Below, piece by piece: positions 6,274-13,542 of a DNA stretch of 64,000 nt. The stretch's first letter is position 1. The number at the start of each line of letters is the position of its first letter. The notes beneath the pieces were generated by a model that saw only the letters and a list, made by a program, of their open reading frames with translations, was not told the DNA's origin and searched no databases. The position numbers were made by a program, and so were the translations under genes. Source of the stretch: an uncultured Oleiphilaceae bacterium (GTDB lineage Bacteria; Pseudomonadota; Gammaproteobacteria; Pseudomonadales; Oleiphilaceae); NCBI GenBank assembly GCA_913060665.1, contig CAJXUY010000005.1:62001-126000 (forward strand), written 5' to 3'.

Positions 6274-8967
6274 GATAAACCCTGTCATTGAGCCATAGGT
6301 AAAATTCCCACCTTTTTTTACTTCCCAACACTGCAGATATTTGGCTTTTCGGTACTGCGCTTTAAACATCTCTTCCTCTGCCTCATCTAACCTCACCAAC
6401 TTATCAGCGTATTTACGCTTTGAAAGCTTCAAGGTACTGAGCTGGACAGCAAACTCTTTCGCATCAACCCAAGGTCGTAATTGTCCCGCATCATTTCTTC
6501 TCAGTAGCAGCACCTCAACTGTCTCAATATCACTGTAGCGGGTACTGATATCAGAATCGTCGTCATGCCATGCCACTGCACTGCGATCACAGTAACCGTA
6601 CTGCCAGTCAATTAGTTGTGAATTAGCCTTTGCAGCCTTACTTCTTTCCTCTCCAATTAAGGTATCTTCTTGATACTGTAGAGTTTCTGGAATCTTCTGA
6701 TACGCCTCATCACTATATACAGACTCAATTAGCCGCCTTGCCTCACAAGGCATTCTGATTGCACCCAGAGCTTTCAGCTCACACATTCCCAACCACAGCC
6801 GACCAGGTGAACGATACACATATTGCGTATTGCGGAACTGTCTGCTAAGCCAGTCCGCATCGGGAACCTCTTGCCACTCAGGGCAATGCAGCCATAATTG
6901 TGGCGCTTTGCGCTCATCTTTTATATCGCGAACATACTCACCTTGAAGATTTCGGGTATGTCGATGTAAACGACCCGCTCGTTGAATCAGATCATCAATT
7001 GGACATATATCAGAAATTAAGACATCTGCATCCGCATCTAAACTTTCCTGAAATACCTGAGTCGCGATCAAGACCTTTCCCACTCGAATAGAACCGTCAC
7101 TTTGTTTGCCAAAATAGTTTAATACCTTGTCTTCTGTAGACTTTCGATCCTGCAAGATAAAGCGACTATGAAAAAGTAAGCAGTCATCCTTATTCTCCAT
7201 TCGAGATTGCAGTGCCTGATACGCCTCCAAAGCATCGTCAACAGAGTTACGCACCCATACAACACATTGACGATTAACCACAGATTCCATAACTTTCGCT
7301 ATACAATCTTCAAAGTGATGCACAAACTGAACAGCCACCTCCCGTGTCACATCTGCTCGACTAGCTAAAGCTTGTTCAAACAAAGGCCGCTCAGGGTCAA
7401 TTGAAACTTTAGTTGCCAAGGGAAAAGCACTTTGCTGGGGAATCTGAGGATCTAGATTAGCCGCTTTTTGCCAAACCTCTGCAAGACGGCGGCGCTGCTT
7501 CATTGACAGGGTTGCCGTTAGTAAAATGGCGCTACCGCCCTGATGAAGGTGCATTGCTAAAAGACTTTCTAATAACTCAAACATAAACTCGTCAGCGGCA
7601 TGCACTTCATCAAAAACTAATACTTTTCGATTCAACCCTAATAACCGCAAAGACTGATGCCTACGAGGTAATACCGCCAATAAAGCCTGATCAATTGTGC
7701 CAACACCTACAGGGGCCAGCAGCGCTTTTTTACGTGAATCAGCCAGCCATTGATTACACTGCGCCGTTGCGCTTGAATCTGTTTTAGCGTAATGGCTATC
7801 AGGGTTGTCAGCACTTAATACTGCTTCACGAAAAAGGTCATTCATTTCACGCGCACCATGAGCTAGCACAATACTCGCCTTCCCCTCTCCGGCAGACAGC
7901 ATCTGCTGATAGTGTTGCGCCACTCGAGCAAACATCGCATTCGAGGTTGCCATAGTAGGTAGGCCAAAATAAAATCCATCAGCAGCACCTTGCTGCATCA
8001 ATCGATGCGTTAAAGCGAGAGCAGCTTCTGTTTTTCCTGCACCAGTAACATCTTCTAGAATAAACAATTGAGGTGAGTTATCTACCGCCACTGTTTCAGC
8101 CCAGCGTTGAAGTGGGCTTGGGTCGAAACCATAATGCTCTTTAATCGATAAAAATGGCGATACCACCGGAGCAGCGCTCAAATCAGTAGAATCAACAGCC
8201 TTAACTGCTATTTTTCGCGCCTTTATCCAATATTCACTCAAGGGTTCAACTGTCGATTGATAGTGAAAATGGCTGCTGTCCGAACCCACCCAGTCAGCCA
8301 AAACCGCTACTCCCGCCAACTGCCAACTCACTTGCTTAAAATGATTACGCCACGTCTCAGACTGCATTTTTTCTATTGGAAGGTTTGGCTCGATAAGCTC
8401 GATAATCGCTTCAAAAAATGAGGTCGCTGCCTGAACATTTTTCCGCTCAGCAAACGGCCGGATAGAGCTCAGCGCATCAGAAACAATTGGCTGGCCGTGA
8501 TGCCCTAATACTAGCTCAATCAACACTCGGATAGATTCTTTAGTATTGTGCAGCACATTTCTTTCTAAACTGTCAATTGACAGGACTGTAAGCAAACTAT
8601 CTCTTTCAATCGCATCCCAAAAATACAAACCTAGGCGGTCATGTCGGTACGACTGACCATCATAGGATTTGCAACGGCCTGCTTTATATAAACCGGAAGA
8701 CTCAGAGTGGTAAAGCGCTTGAAATGCAGATGCAAATTTCCCTAAGTCATGCAACGCCAGAAAGCATACAAACAACGATTGAAGCTTCTGAGGTGTAATT
8801 TCTAAAAACTCAGAGATATCCTTGGTTAGCGGCTTCTCGACACCCAACAACAACTCACCCACCGCCGCAACATCCAGACAGTGGTAGGGTAAAAGATGAT
8901 AGCCATCACCATCTATGTCAGGATCTTTTTTAGCTTTTCCCCAGTATTTAAAATAACTATGTTCCAT
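6232..8967 (-). CDS. cas3: Cas3 helicase-nuclease, type I-E
   Basis: Cas3 is recruited by Cascade to unwind and degrade target DNA. The 911-residue protein (E. coli 888) has an N-terminal HD nuclease domain, with a histidine in HLLPYHCLDVAAV and the HD pair in FLALHDLGKFASAF. The SF2 helicase core follows: Walker A LEDVTGAGKTEAAL (about residue 310), DEVHAAD as Walker B, SAILLTATLS as motif III, and DLIQRAGRLHRH as motif VI. It is full length and apparently active. It is transcribed separately from cas8e (275-bp gap). Its last 14 codons overlap the second repeat and part of the spacer of the antisense mini-CRISPR: the C terminus VPADAGNKVFR is encoded by the repeat hairpin, an unusual overlap. 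Confidence 0.96.
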   Translation of the reverse strand: MEHSYFKYWGKAKKDPDIDGDGYHLLPYHCLDVAAVGELLLGVEKPLTKDISEFLEITPQKLQSLFVCFLALHDLGKFASAFQALYHSESSGLYKAGRCKSYDGQSYRHDRLGLYFWDAIERDSLLTVLSIDSLERNVLHNTKESIRVLIELVLGHHGQPIVSDALSSIRPFAERKNVQAATSFFEAIIELIEPNLPIEKMQSETWRNHFKQVSWQLAGVAVLADWVGSDSSHFHYQSTVEPLSEYWIKARKIAVKAVDSTDLSAAPVVSPFLSIKEHYGFDPSPLQRWAETVAVDNSPQLFILEDVTGAGKTEAALALTHRLMQQGAADGFYFGLPTMATSNAMFARVAQHYQQMLSAGEGKASIVLAHGAREMNDLFREAVLSADNPDSHYAKTDSSATAQCNQWLADSRKKALLAPVGVGTIDQALLAVLPRRHQSLRLLGLNRKVLVFDEVHAADEFMFELLESLLAMHLHQGGSAILLTATLSMKQRRRLAEVWQKAANLDPQIPQQSAFPLATKVSIDPERPLFEQALASRADVTREVAVQFVHHFEDCIAKVMESVVNRQCVVWVRNSVDDALEAYQALQSRMENKDDCLLFHSRFILQDRKSTEDKVLNYFGKQSDGSIRVGKVLIATQVFQESLDADADVLISDICPIDDLIQRAGRLHRHTRNLQGEYVRDIKDERKAPQLWLHCPEWQEVPDADWLSRQFRNTQYVYRSPGRLWLGMCELKALGAIRMPCEARRLIESVYSDEAYQKIPETLQYQEDTLIGEERSKAAKANSQLIDWQYGYCDRSAVAWHDDDSDISTRYSDIETVEVLLLRRNDAGQLRPWVDAKEFAVQLSTLKLSKRKYADKLVRLDEAEEEMFKAQYRKAKYLQCWEVKKGGNFTYGSMTGFIEKVPADAGNKVFR
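6250..6272 (+). terminator. repeat 2 hairpin plus T5 as intrinsic terminator
   Basis: CCCCGC-ATCT-GCGGGG (6250-6265) is a 6-bp all-GC stem with a four-base loop, followed after AC by TTTTT (6268-6272). The Cas6e hairpin of repeat 2 can therefore also stop transcription of the mini-CRISPR RNA at the end of cas3. Confidence 0.6.
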
Positions 8968-9012
8968 AAAATATTTGCCTTACTGCCATAACAAAATCTA
9001 TCCATTAACACT

Positions 9013-9041
9013 ACTTTAATCTGTACGATTAGCCCTAACAA
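9013..9041 (-). promoter_or_regulatory. candidate cas3 promoter
   Basis: On the minus strand TTGTTA (9041-9036), 17 nt, TAAAGT (9018-9013) gives 4 of 6 matches at both hexamers, about 45 nt before the cas3 start, in the gap between the WYL gene and cas3. It is a plausible separate promoter for cas3. Confidence 0.35.
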
Positions 9042-9077
9042 CACTGTCCAAATCAACATGTAAAGAAACTAGCCACA

Positions 9078-9911
9078 TCACCCCATCCGATATGGCGCTA
9101 ACGATTCCCAGCACCCGCTCTCAACAATAATTTGCTGGCCTTCCGGTTTATGGTGATAGGTATCGACCCTTAACCTCTGTAATAGATATTTAACCAAAGC
9201 AGCCCTGCAAGGAATCTCTAGCCGTCCACCTGTCATCATATAATCAAGCTCTATACATTGTTTTTTAATGTCGTTTAGTCTTGGGTCTGGTATTAGCACG
9301 ATGGTTAACCAGGTATTCCAGTCTGCATCATGTTCTCGTGTATACTCTGCATGCTCTTCAAAAACGGGATCTGCACTAAACCGTGACAAGACAAAATCAC
9401 GGTACTGTCTGTTTTTCTCGCAATAGGCTCGTACATGCCAGCGTATACCATCATTTACAAGAGTATGTGGGCTGATAATTCGCCCTTCCATATCTCCGCT
9501 GCTCAATGATAGATACTCAATATCAAGCCGAAGAGATTGGTTACAAGCTTGGATTATTCTTCTAACTAATTTAGGGTTTATATTTCTAAGTGGTGGGCTG
9601 AGTAGCTCTAGGTGTGTTGATTTTTTATTCACACCTTCTAACCCTTCGGTAACATCTTGCCCAAAAAAACTTAAATACTCATTTAAGGTTCCTTGCGTTA
9701 CTTGTGGGGTAAATTGGTCAGTGGGCGTGTGTCGCTTGGTTGAGCGATTATAATCAAACGCATTTTCGGGATACGTATCGCGATAACGGGTTATTAGTTT
9801 TTGTGCCGTCGCACGGGAGATCGAAAAGTAGTTTTGCAACATACTGGCGGTCAGTTCACCGTCCCATTGAGCAACCACTTCTATAAATTGATTTTTGCGG
9901 AGATCATCCAT
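9078..9911 (-). CDS. WYL-domain transcriptional regulator next to cas3
   Basis: A 277-residue protein with an N-terminal winged helix-turn-helix (FIEVVAQWDGELTASMLQNY, then SISRATAQKLITRYRDTYP), a WYL domain in the middle (LDIEYLSLSSGDMEGRIISP, then HTLVNDGIRWHVRAYCEKN and FVLSRFS), and a C-terminal WCX-like extension. This domain order matches the BrxR/CapW group of regulators found beside phage-defence loci, where the WYL domain is thought to sense a ligand and relieve repression. It is encoded 110 nt upstream of cas3 on the same strand, so regulation of cas3 is the simplest inference. The gene is intact. Which ligand it senses and whether it represses or activates cannot be read from the sequence. 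Confidence 0.8.
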   Translation of the reverse strand: MDDLRKNQFIEVVAQWDGELTASMLQNYFSISRATAQKLITRYRDTYPENAFDYNRSTKRHTPTDQFTPQVTQGTLNEYLSFFGQDVTEGLEGVNKKSTHLELLSPPLRNINPKLVRRIIQACNQSLRLDIEYLSLSSGDMEGRIISPHTLVNDGIRWHVRAYCEKNRQYRDFVLSRFSADPVFEEHAEYTREHDADWNTWLTIVLIPDPRLNDIKKQCIELDYMMTGGRLEIPCRAALVKYLLQRLRVDTYHHKPEGQQIIVESGCWESLAPYRMG

Positions 9912-10017
9912 CTAATTTCATTCACTTTTAAAATGCTAGTGCCTTAGTGTATGGAATTAAATAACAAATAGAAGGGACTGCGACATAGCAGTAGCAGGTT
10001 TATTTTTTAATCACGCT

Positions 10018-10042
10018 AATGCTGTATTCATGCAGCATTTTT
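10018..10042 (+). terminator. terminator-like hairpin upstream of the SirB2 gene
   Basis: AATGCTG (10018-10024) pairs with CAGCATT (10033-10039), with a short T run to 10042. No plus-strand gene ends here, so it may be a remnant or act on read-through; the 229-bp gap 9912-10140 otherwise shows nothing I recognise. Confidence 0.3.
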
Positions 10043-10140
10043 ATTGAAGGAGGATTGGATAGCAGTAGTATTTATGGCGAAGACCGGCTAATCTGATCAC
10101 CAATGATTTTCGTATTTATTTGTGGAGTTGTTGTACTACC

Positions 10141-10518
10141 ATGAGCTATATTGCCCTTAAACACATACACCTTACTTGTATTGTCCTCACATTTATTTTG
10201 TTTTCACTTCGTGGTTTTTGGATGCTAACCGGGTCAAGCAAGCTGCAACTAAGGTGGGTTAAAGTTGCGCCTCATATCATTGATACCTGTTTATTAATTA
10301 GCGCAATATCGCTTGCGGTACTTCTGCAGATATCACCCTTCGTTCATAGCTGGTTGATGGCAAAAATAGTGGGCCTGATTGTTTATATTTTATTAGGAAC
10401 CGTGGCGCTAAAAAGAGGGAAAACAAAAGCAGTACGATCAACTGCCTTTGTTATGGCGTTACTGACGTTTGGCTATATCATCAAAGTAGCACTAACGAAA
10501 TCAGCCTCGATATTCTAA
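10141..10518 (+). CDS. SirB2-family integral membrane protein
   Basis: A 125-residue protein starting MSYIALKHIHLTCI with four hydrophobic segments (roughly residues 8-28, 41-62, 69-90 and 97-117) and a conserved pattern of the SirB family: KHIHLTCIVLTFILFSLRG, then WVKVAPHIIDTCLLISA. The function of this family is not established; the name comes from an early invasion-regulator annotation in Salmonella. I choose ATG 10141; an in-frame TTG at 10120 adds seven residues without a good signal. It is convergent with the ubiV remnant (10-nt gap). Its neighbours here are remnants of the anaerobic ubiquinone genes and a Dnr-like regulator. Confidence 0.8.
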   Translation: MSYIALKHIHLTCIVLTFILFSLRGFWMLTGSSKLQLRWVKVAPHIIDTCLLISAISLAVLLQISPFVHSWLMAKIVGLIVYILLGTVALKRGKTKAVRSTAFVMALLTFGYIIKVALTKSASIF

Positions 10519-10528
10519 TAAAAACGCT

Positions 10529-11010
10529 CTATTCTGCGCTTAACACTTGATCCATCCTTGGTGATTTAAACCAATATCCATTGCACTCGGTTTCTGAGAG
10601 AGCAATGGTTTGAAATGGCCATAAGAGTGCTTTTCTAAACTGTTTAACCTTTTTAAAGGTGACGTCAGCCTGCGGGCTTATGCGCGCACTCTCAACCCCG
10701 ATACGCTGCATGTTGGATAATTCGCTTTCGAGGTTATAGGTTCGCCCCGGCATGGTTTGAATACCGTTCAAGGTGAATAGCTCATCGTCTTCCTGACTAT
10801 GAACAGCAATACCCTCTGGTTGGTCAATACACTTTAGCTGGCAATTGTCTTTCGGTGAGTCATAATATCGTGCCGTAAAGCAACGGGCAGAGTATGCAAG
10901 TGGTAATCGCCCATAGGCGTATACTTCAGTTTCCATACCCACTTTGATACCCATTTCTTCTGCGTCAGCTAACAACTCTTGTAGTGTCTCCCGAGCCAGT
11001 TCGACTGGCC
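10529..11010 (-). pseudogene. ubiV: C-terminal half of UbiV (U32 protease-like), 5' part deleted
   Basis: About 160 codons matching the second half of UbiV (YhbV), a protein needed with UbiU and UbiT for oxygen-independent ubiquinone hydroxylation. Diagnostic parts are YGRLPLAYSARCFTARYYD, then KDNCQLKCIDQP with the cysteines of the 4Fe-4S cluster, VHSQEDDELFTLNGIQTMPG, and ECNGYWFKSP near the end. The recognisable sequence starts at PVELARETLQ, which corresponds to about residue 139 of the roughly 292-residue E. coli protein. Upstream of that the frame is unrelated and there is no ATG, only a TTG at 11014. The first half, including two cluster cysteines, is missing. The 3' part itself has no frameshift or stop, so the deletion may be recent. 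See also the ubiT remnant directly abutting it. Confidence 0.85.
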
Positions 11011-11013
11011 GCA

Positions 11014-11190
11014 AGAAAAGAAGACCCTGATACCTTACTCTTTCAAAGACACCTGGTCATCGAAGGAGACACTAAACTTGGATTGGAAGTCAAAAGCCTC
11101 ATAGACTCTTTAGACACCAACGAACTATCTAATGAATTACGCTTTCTTTTAAGTAGCGCAGGTGAATATGTCAGTATTTTTGCCTCTTAA
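11014..11190 (+). pseudogene. ubiT: C-terminal part of UbiT (SCP2 domain), 5' part deleted
   Basis: The reading frame KEDPDTLLFQRHLVIEGDTK followed by LGLEVKSLIDSLD matches the end of UbiT (YhbT), an SCP2 sterol-carrier-fold lipid-binding protein of the anaerobic ubiquinone pathway. UbiT proteins are about 170 residues; only the last 58 or so remain. The upstream bases belong to the divergent ubiV remnant, so no start codon or ribosome binding site of its own is left. In E. coli ubiT is divergent from ubiU-ubiV. One deletion removing the start of ubiV, all of ubiU and the start of ubiT would give exactly this arrangement, with the joint at about 11005-11016. Confidence 0.8.
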
Positions 11191-11375
11191 CGTTCTCTTG
11201 ATGGTCAGCATCGGCATTACTTTAGAGCACAAAAAAACTATAAAAAGGGGTTTGACGCAGAGTGAGATTGCGCTAGGTCAAGACGATATGAGTTTTGCTT
11301 GAAAGTACTCCTTTATAGGCATGCCAAACTAAGGAAGGCCGGTGGTAACATAGCCTAAACTCGAATTAAAGTGTG

Positions 11376-12062
11376 ATGCCCATGTTAGATGAATTGAAAC
11401 TAGAACAAATTAAGAAGCACTACCTTTTCTCTGGCCTTTCAGAAAAAGCACTAGTAGAAGTCGCGCGTACCACTAAGTTATGCGAACTTGAGCCTGACCA
11501 GCATCTATTCTTTCAGGGTGAGCAAGCCGATCATTTTTATCTCATTCTCTCTGGCCAAGTAAAGCTCACGCGCCTTACTCCCGACGGTAATGAGAAAGTA
11601 ATCGAAATCCTGATGTCAGGACAAACATTTGCGGAAGCCGTCATGTTTATGCATAAAGATGACTATCCGGTGACCGCGACTTCGATATCAGATGCAAAGG
11701 TATTTTCATTTAACAGCAAGCATTTCCTCAGCGTTCTAGAAGAAAACCCTAAAACCTGCTTGAGCTTGTTGGGTGATCTGGCACTGCGCCTAAGAGGACG
11801 TCTCAATGAAATTGAGAATCTCACAATGAAGAACGCCACCTACCGAGTGGTTCGATTTTTCTTAAATGAGCTGGAGAAACAAGGCGAAACCAGTAGCCGA
11901 GTTGAACTATCCATTCAAAAACAACTCATCGCGTCTCGATTATCTATAAAGCCAGAAACACTTTCGCGAATATTCCATACCCTTAAAGACCGTGAAATTT
12001 TAGAAACTCAGGGTAAAACTATTGTGATCAAAGACGTTGAGAAACTAAAGTCATTTGAGTAA
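11376..12062 (+). CDS. Crp/Fnr-family regulator, Dnr-like
   Basis: A 228-residue transcription factor with an N-terminal cyclic-nucleotide-like effector domain (LFFQGEQADHFYLILSGQVK, then LTRLTPDGNEKVIEILMSGQ) and a C-terminal winged helix (SIQKQLIASRLSIKPETLSR followed by IFHTL). The recognition helix has the PETLSR motif usual for Fnr/Dnr regulators. The N-terminal cysteine cluster of oxygen-sensing Fnr is absent, which favours a Dnr-type (nitric-oxide or redox responsive) protein. It lies next to ubiUVT remnants, consistent with a former anaerobic regulon. Start is uncertain: GTG 11373, ATG 11376 and ATG 11382 are all possible and the ribosome binding site is weak. Confidence 0.85.
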   Translation: MPMLDELKLEQIKKHYLFSGLSEKALVEVARTTKLCELEPDQHLFFQGEQADHFYLILSGQVKLTRLTPDGNEKVIEILMSGQTFAEAVMFMHKDDYPVTATSISDAKVFSFNSKHFLSVLEENPKTCLSLLGDLALRLRGRLNEIENLTMKNATYRVVRFFLNELEKQGETSSRVELSIQKQLIASRLSIKPETLSRIFHTLKDREILETQGKTIVIKDVEKLKSFE

Positions 12063-12168
12063 TCGGCACCCCCCATTACCTTAATGATCAAAATTATTAG
12101 TTTTCCTGCACTCAAAGGACGGTATAATCATCGTAATGATTCGATAATTAAGGCCGTCCTATATTTAT

Positions 12169-13173
12169 ATGAATACCTTTAACCCTAGCATCGGAAGCTC
12201 ATCGGTTTTAGCCTTAGTATCTCTATTAGATGATTATGGTTACTCTCGCGATTTTGTATCAAAACTATCAGGTATCGACCTAAGTTCTCTTGAACTTCAA
12301 GACAGCCGCCTTCCATTAGATGATTACCAAACACTCTGGAAAACAGCATTAGACATTACCCATAATCCTGCTTTAGGCTTAGAACTGGGTCAGATTTTTA
12401 ATGCGTCAAAAATAGGCCTAGTGGGCCATATTATTTTTAATAGCGAAAGTCTGGAAGAAGGCATAAAAGAATACGTTCGGCTATTTAGTATCGTCAACGA
12501 AGCAATCTCTCTTGTTTTTGATACTGACGAAAAATACGCTTACCTTCGTTTCATCCACCTCAACCCCGAGTACTATTGCATTCCTGACATGGAGCGCTCA
12601 ATGGTACTTTCGTTATATCGCGGAAAAACACTGTTTGATAGCGATATAAAGTGGGAATCTGTCGATTTTCAACATGCCCAACCTAGCTATATTGATAAGT
12701 ATCAAAAGGTTTTCGACTGCCCGCTACACTTTAATCAAAGCCATTGCCAGATCGTTTTCCAACGCAAATATCTTGAGCTCGCCCCCAAACAACGAAACCC
12801 CTATCTGAGTGGCGCTGCGCTTGAGCATGCGAACACGGTGCTGAAAAAGCTATTTAGGCGCTCTTACGCTGATAAAGTGAAAGGCCTTATTTCACAAACA
12901 ATTGGCACTGGCGAAGCCGATGTTGATCATATCGCGAATCAACTCAATACCAGTCGGCAGACGCTATACCGAAAATTAAAGGCGGAAGGTGTTTCGTTTC
13001 AAGGCTTACTCGAGGATGTTCGATTCACCACGGCAAAAGATCAACTAAGGAATTCTGACCGACAATTAAGTGAGATTGCGTTTTCGCTGGGATTTAGTGA
13101 TTTAAGTGCTTTTAGCCGTGCATTTAAGCGCTGGAGTGGAGTTACGCCAAAGGAATATAGAGGGAATATTTAA
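12169..13173 (+). CDS. AraC-family transcriptional regulator
   Basis: A 334-residue regulator with the N-terminal domain seen in OruR/ArgR-like AraC proteins (ligand domain over about residues 15-200: PLDDYQTLWKTALDITHNPA, then GLELGQIFNASKIGLVGHII) and a C-terminal double helix-turn-helix (IANQLNTSRQTLYRKLKAEG, then LSEIAFSLGFSDLSAFSRAF followed by KRWSGVTPKEYR). Members of this subgroup often control fatty acid, amino acid or hydrocarbon metabolism genes. It converges on the ACP gene at the end of the fatty acid operon, with a shared terminator between. Control of the neighbouring operon is a guess from position. Confidence 0.85.
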   Translation: MNTFNPSIGSSSVLALVSLLDDYGYSRDFVSKLSGIDLSSLELQDSRLPLDDYQTLWKTALDITHNPALGLELGQIFNASKIGLVGHIIFNSESLEEGIKEYVRLFSIVNEAISLVFDTDEKYAYLRFIHLNPEYYCIPDMERSMVLSLYRGKTLFDSDIKWESVDFQHAQPSYIDKYQKVFDCPLHFNQSHCQIVFQRKYLELAPKQRNPYLSGAALEHANTVLKKLFRRSYADKVKGLISQTIGTGEADVDHIANQLNTSRQTLYRKLKAEGVSFQGLLEDVRFTTAKDQLRNSDRQLSEIAFSLGFSDLSAFSRAFKRWSGVTPKEYRGNI

Positions 13174-13175
13174 CT

Positions 13176-13211
13176 GCTTTGTCACCCCTGACTTCGCAAG
13201 GGTGACAAAGC
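13176..13211. terminator. bidirectional terminator between araC-type gene and acp
   Basis: A perfect 12-bp stem GCTTTGTCACCC (13176-13187) and GGGTGACAAAGC (13200-13211) with a 12-nt loop lies 3 nt after the regulator stop codon and 8 nt before the end of the convergent ACP gene. A short T run follows on the plus strand (13216-13220), and the minus side is T-poor. Confidence 0.75.
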
Positions 13212-13218
13212 AAATGTT

Positions 13219-13458
13219 TTATGCACTAACCTTGTCTGAAACAAGCCCAACCACATCATTAACGGTCTTGATCTGCTCAGCCATATCATCTGGAATCTCG
13301 ACGTCAAACTCTTCTTCAAACGCCATTACCAACTCAACCGTGTCTAATGAATCAGCACCTAGGTCATCTATAAAGTGAGCTTCAGCAGTTACTTTATCTG
13401 CTTCTACATCTAGCTGGTCACAAATTACTTTTATAATACGATTTTGAATATCAGACAT
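13219..13458 (-). CDS. acyl carrier protein (second, cluster-linked copy)
   Basis: A 79-residue acidic acyl carrier protein. The 4'-phosphopantetheine attachment serine is Ser37 in [19 protein letters not shown], identical in pattern to AcpP. AcpP is normally encoded between fabG and fabF; here the gene is the last of the fabA-fabB-fabV-carboxylase operon, 84 nt after the carboxylase, so this is probably a dedicated second carrier (inference, because the rest of the genome is not visible). It ends at a strong bidirectional terminator. Confidence 0.93.
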   Translation of the reverse strand: MSDIQNRIIKVICDQLDVEADKVTAEAHFIDDLGADSLDTVELVMAFEEEFDVEIPDDMAEQIKTVNDVVGLVSDKVSA

Positions 13459-13542
13459 TGAGTCTTCTCCATTAGGTTTTTAATATTTCTATAAATTTAA
13501 GTTCTAGATTCAAAGCTCTAGTTTCTAGGTTTAATGTAAAAG

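Noticed and set aside
6274-6281. GATAAACC just after repeat 2, resembling the E. coli I-E handle
   Set aside because: It is 8 nt out of register with the hairpin and lies within cas3 coding sequence; a third repeat or spacer does not follow. Probably chance.
9058-9089. Second possible target of the mini-CRISPR spacer upstream of cas3 (ATGTA followed by A)
   Set aside because: The first five bases match, but positions 7-8 fail, the preceding triplet is AAC rather than AAG, and the rest does not follow the spacer.
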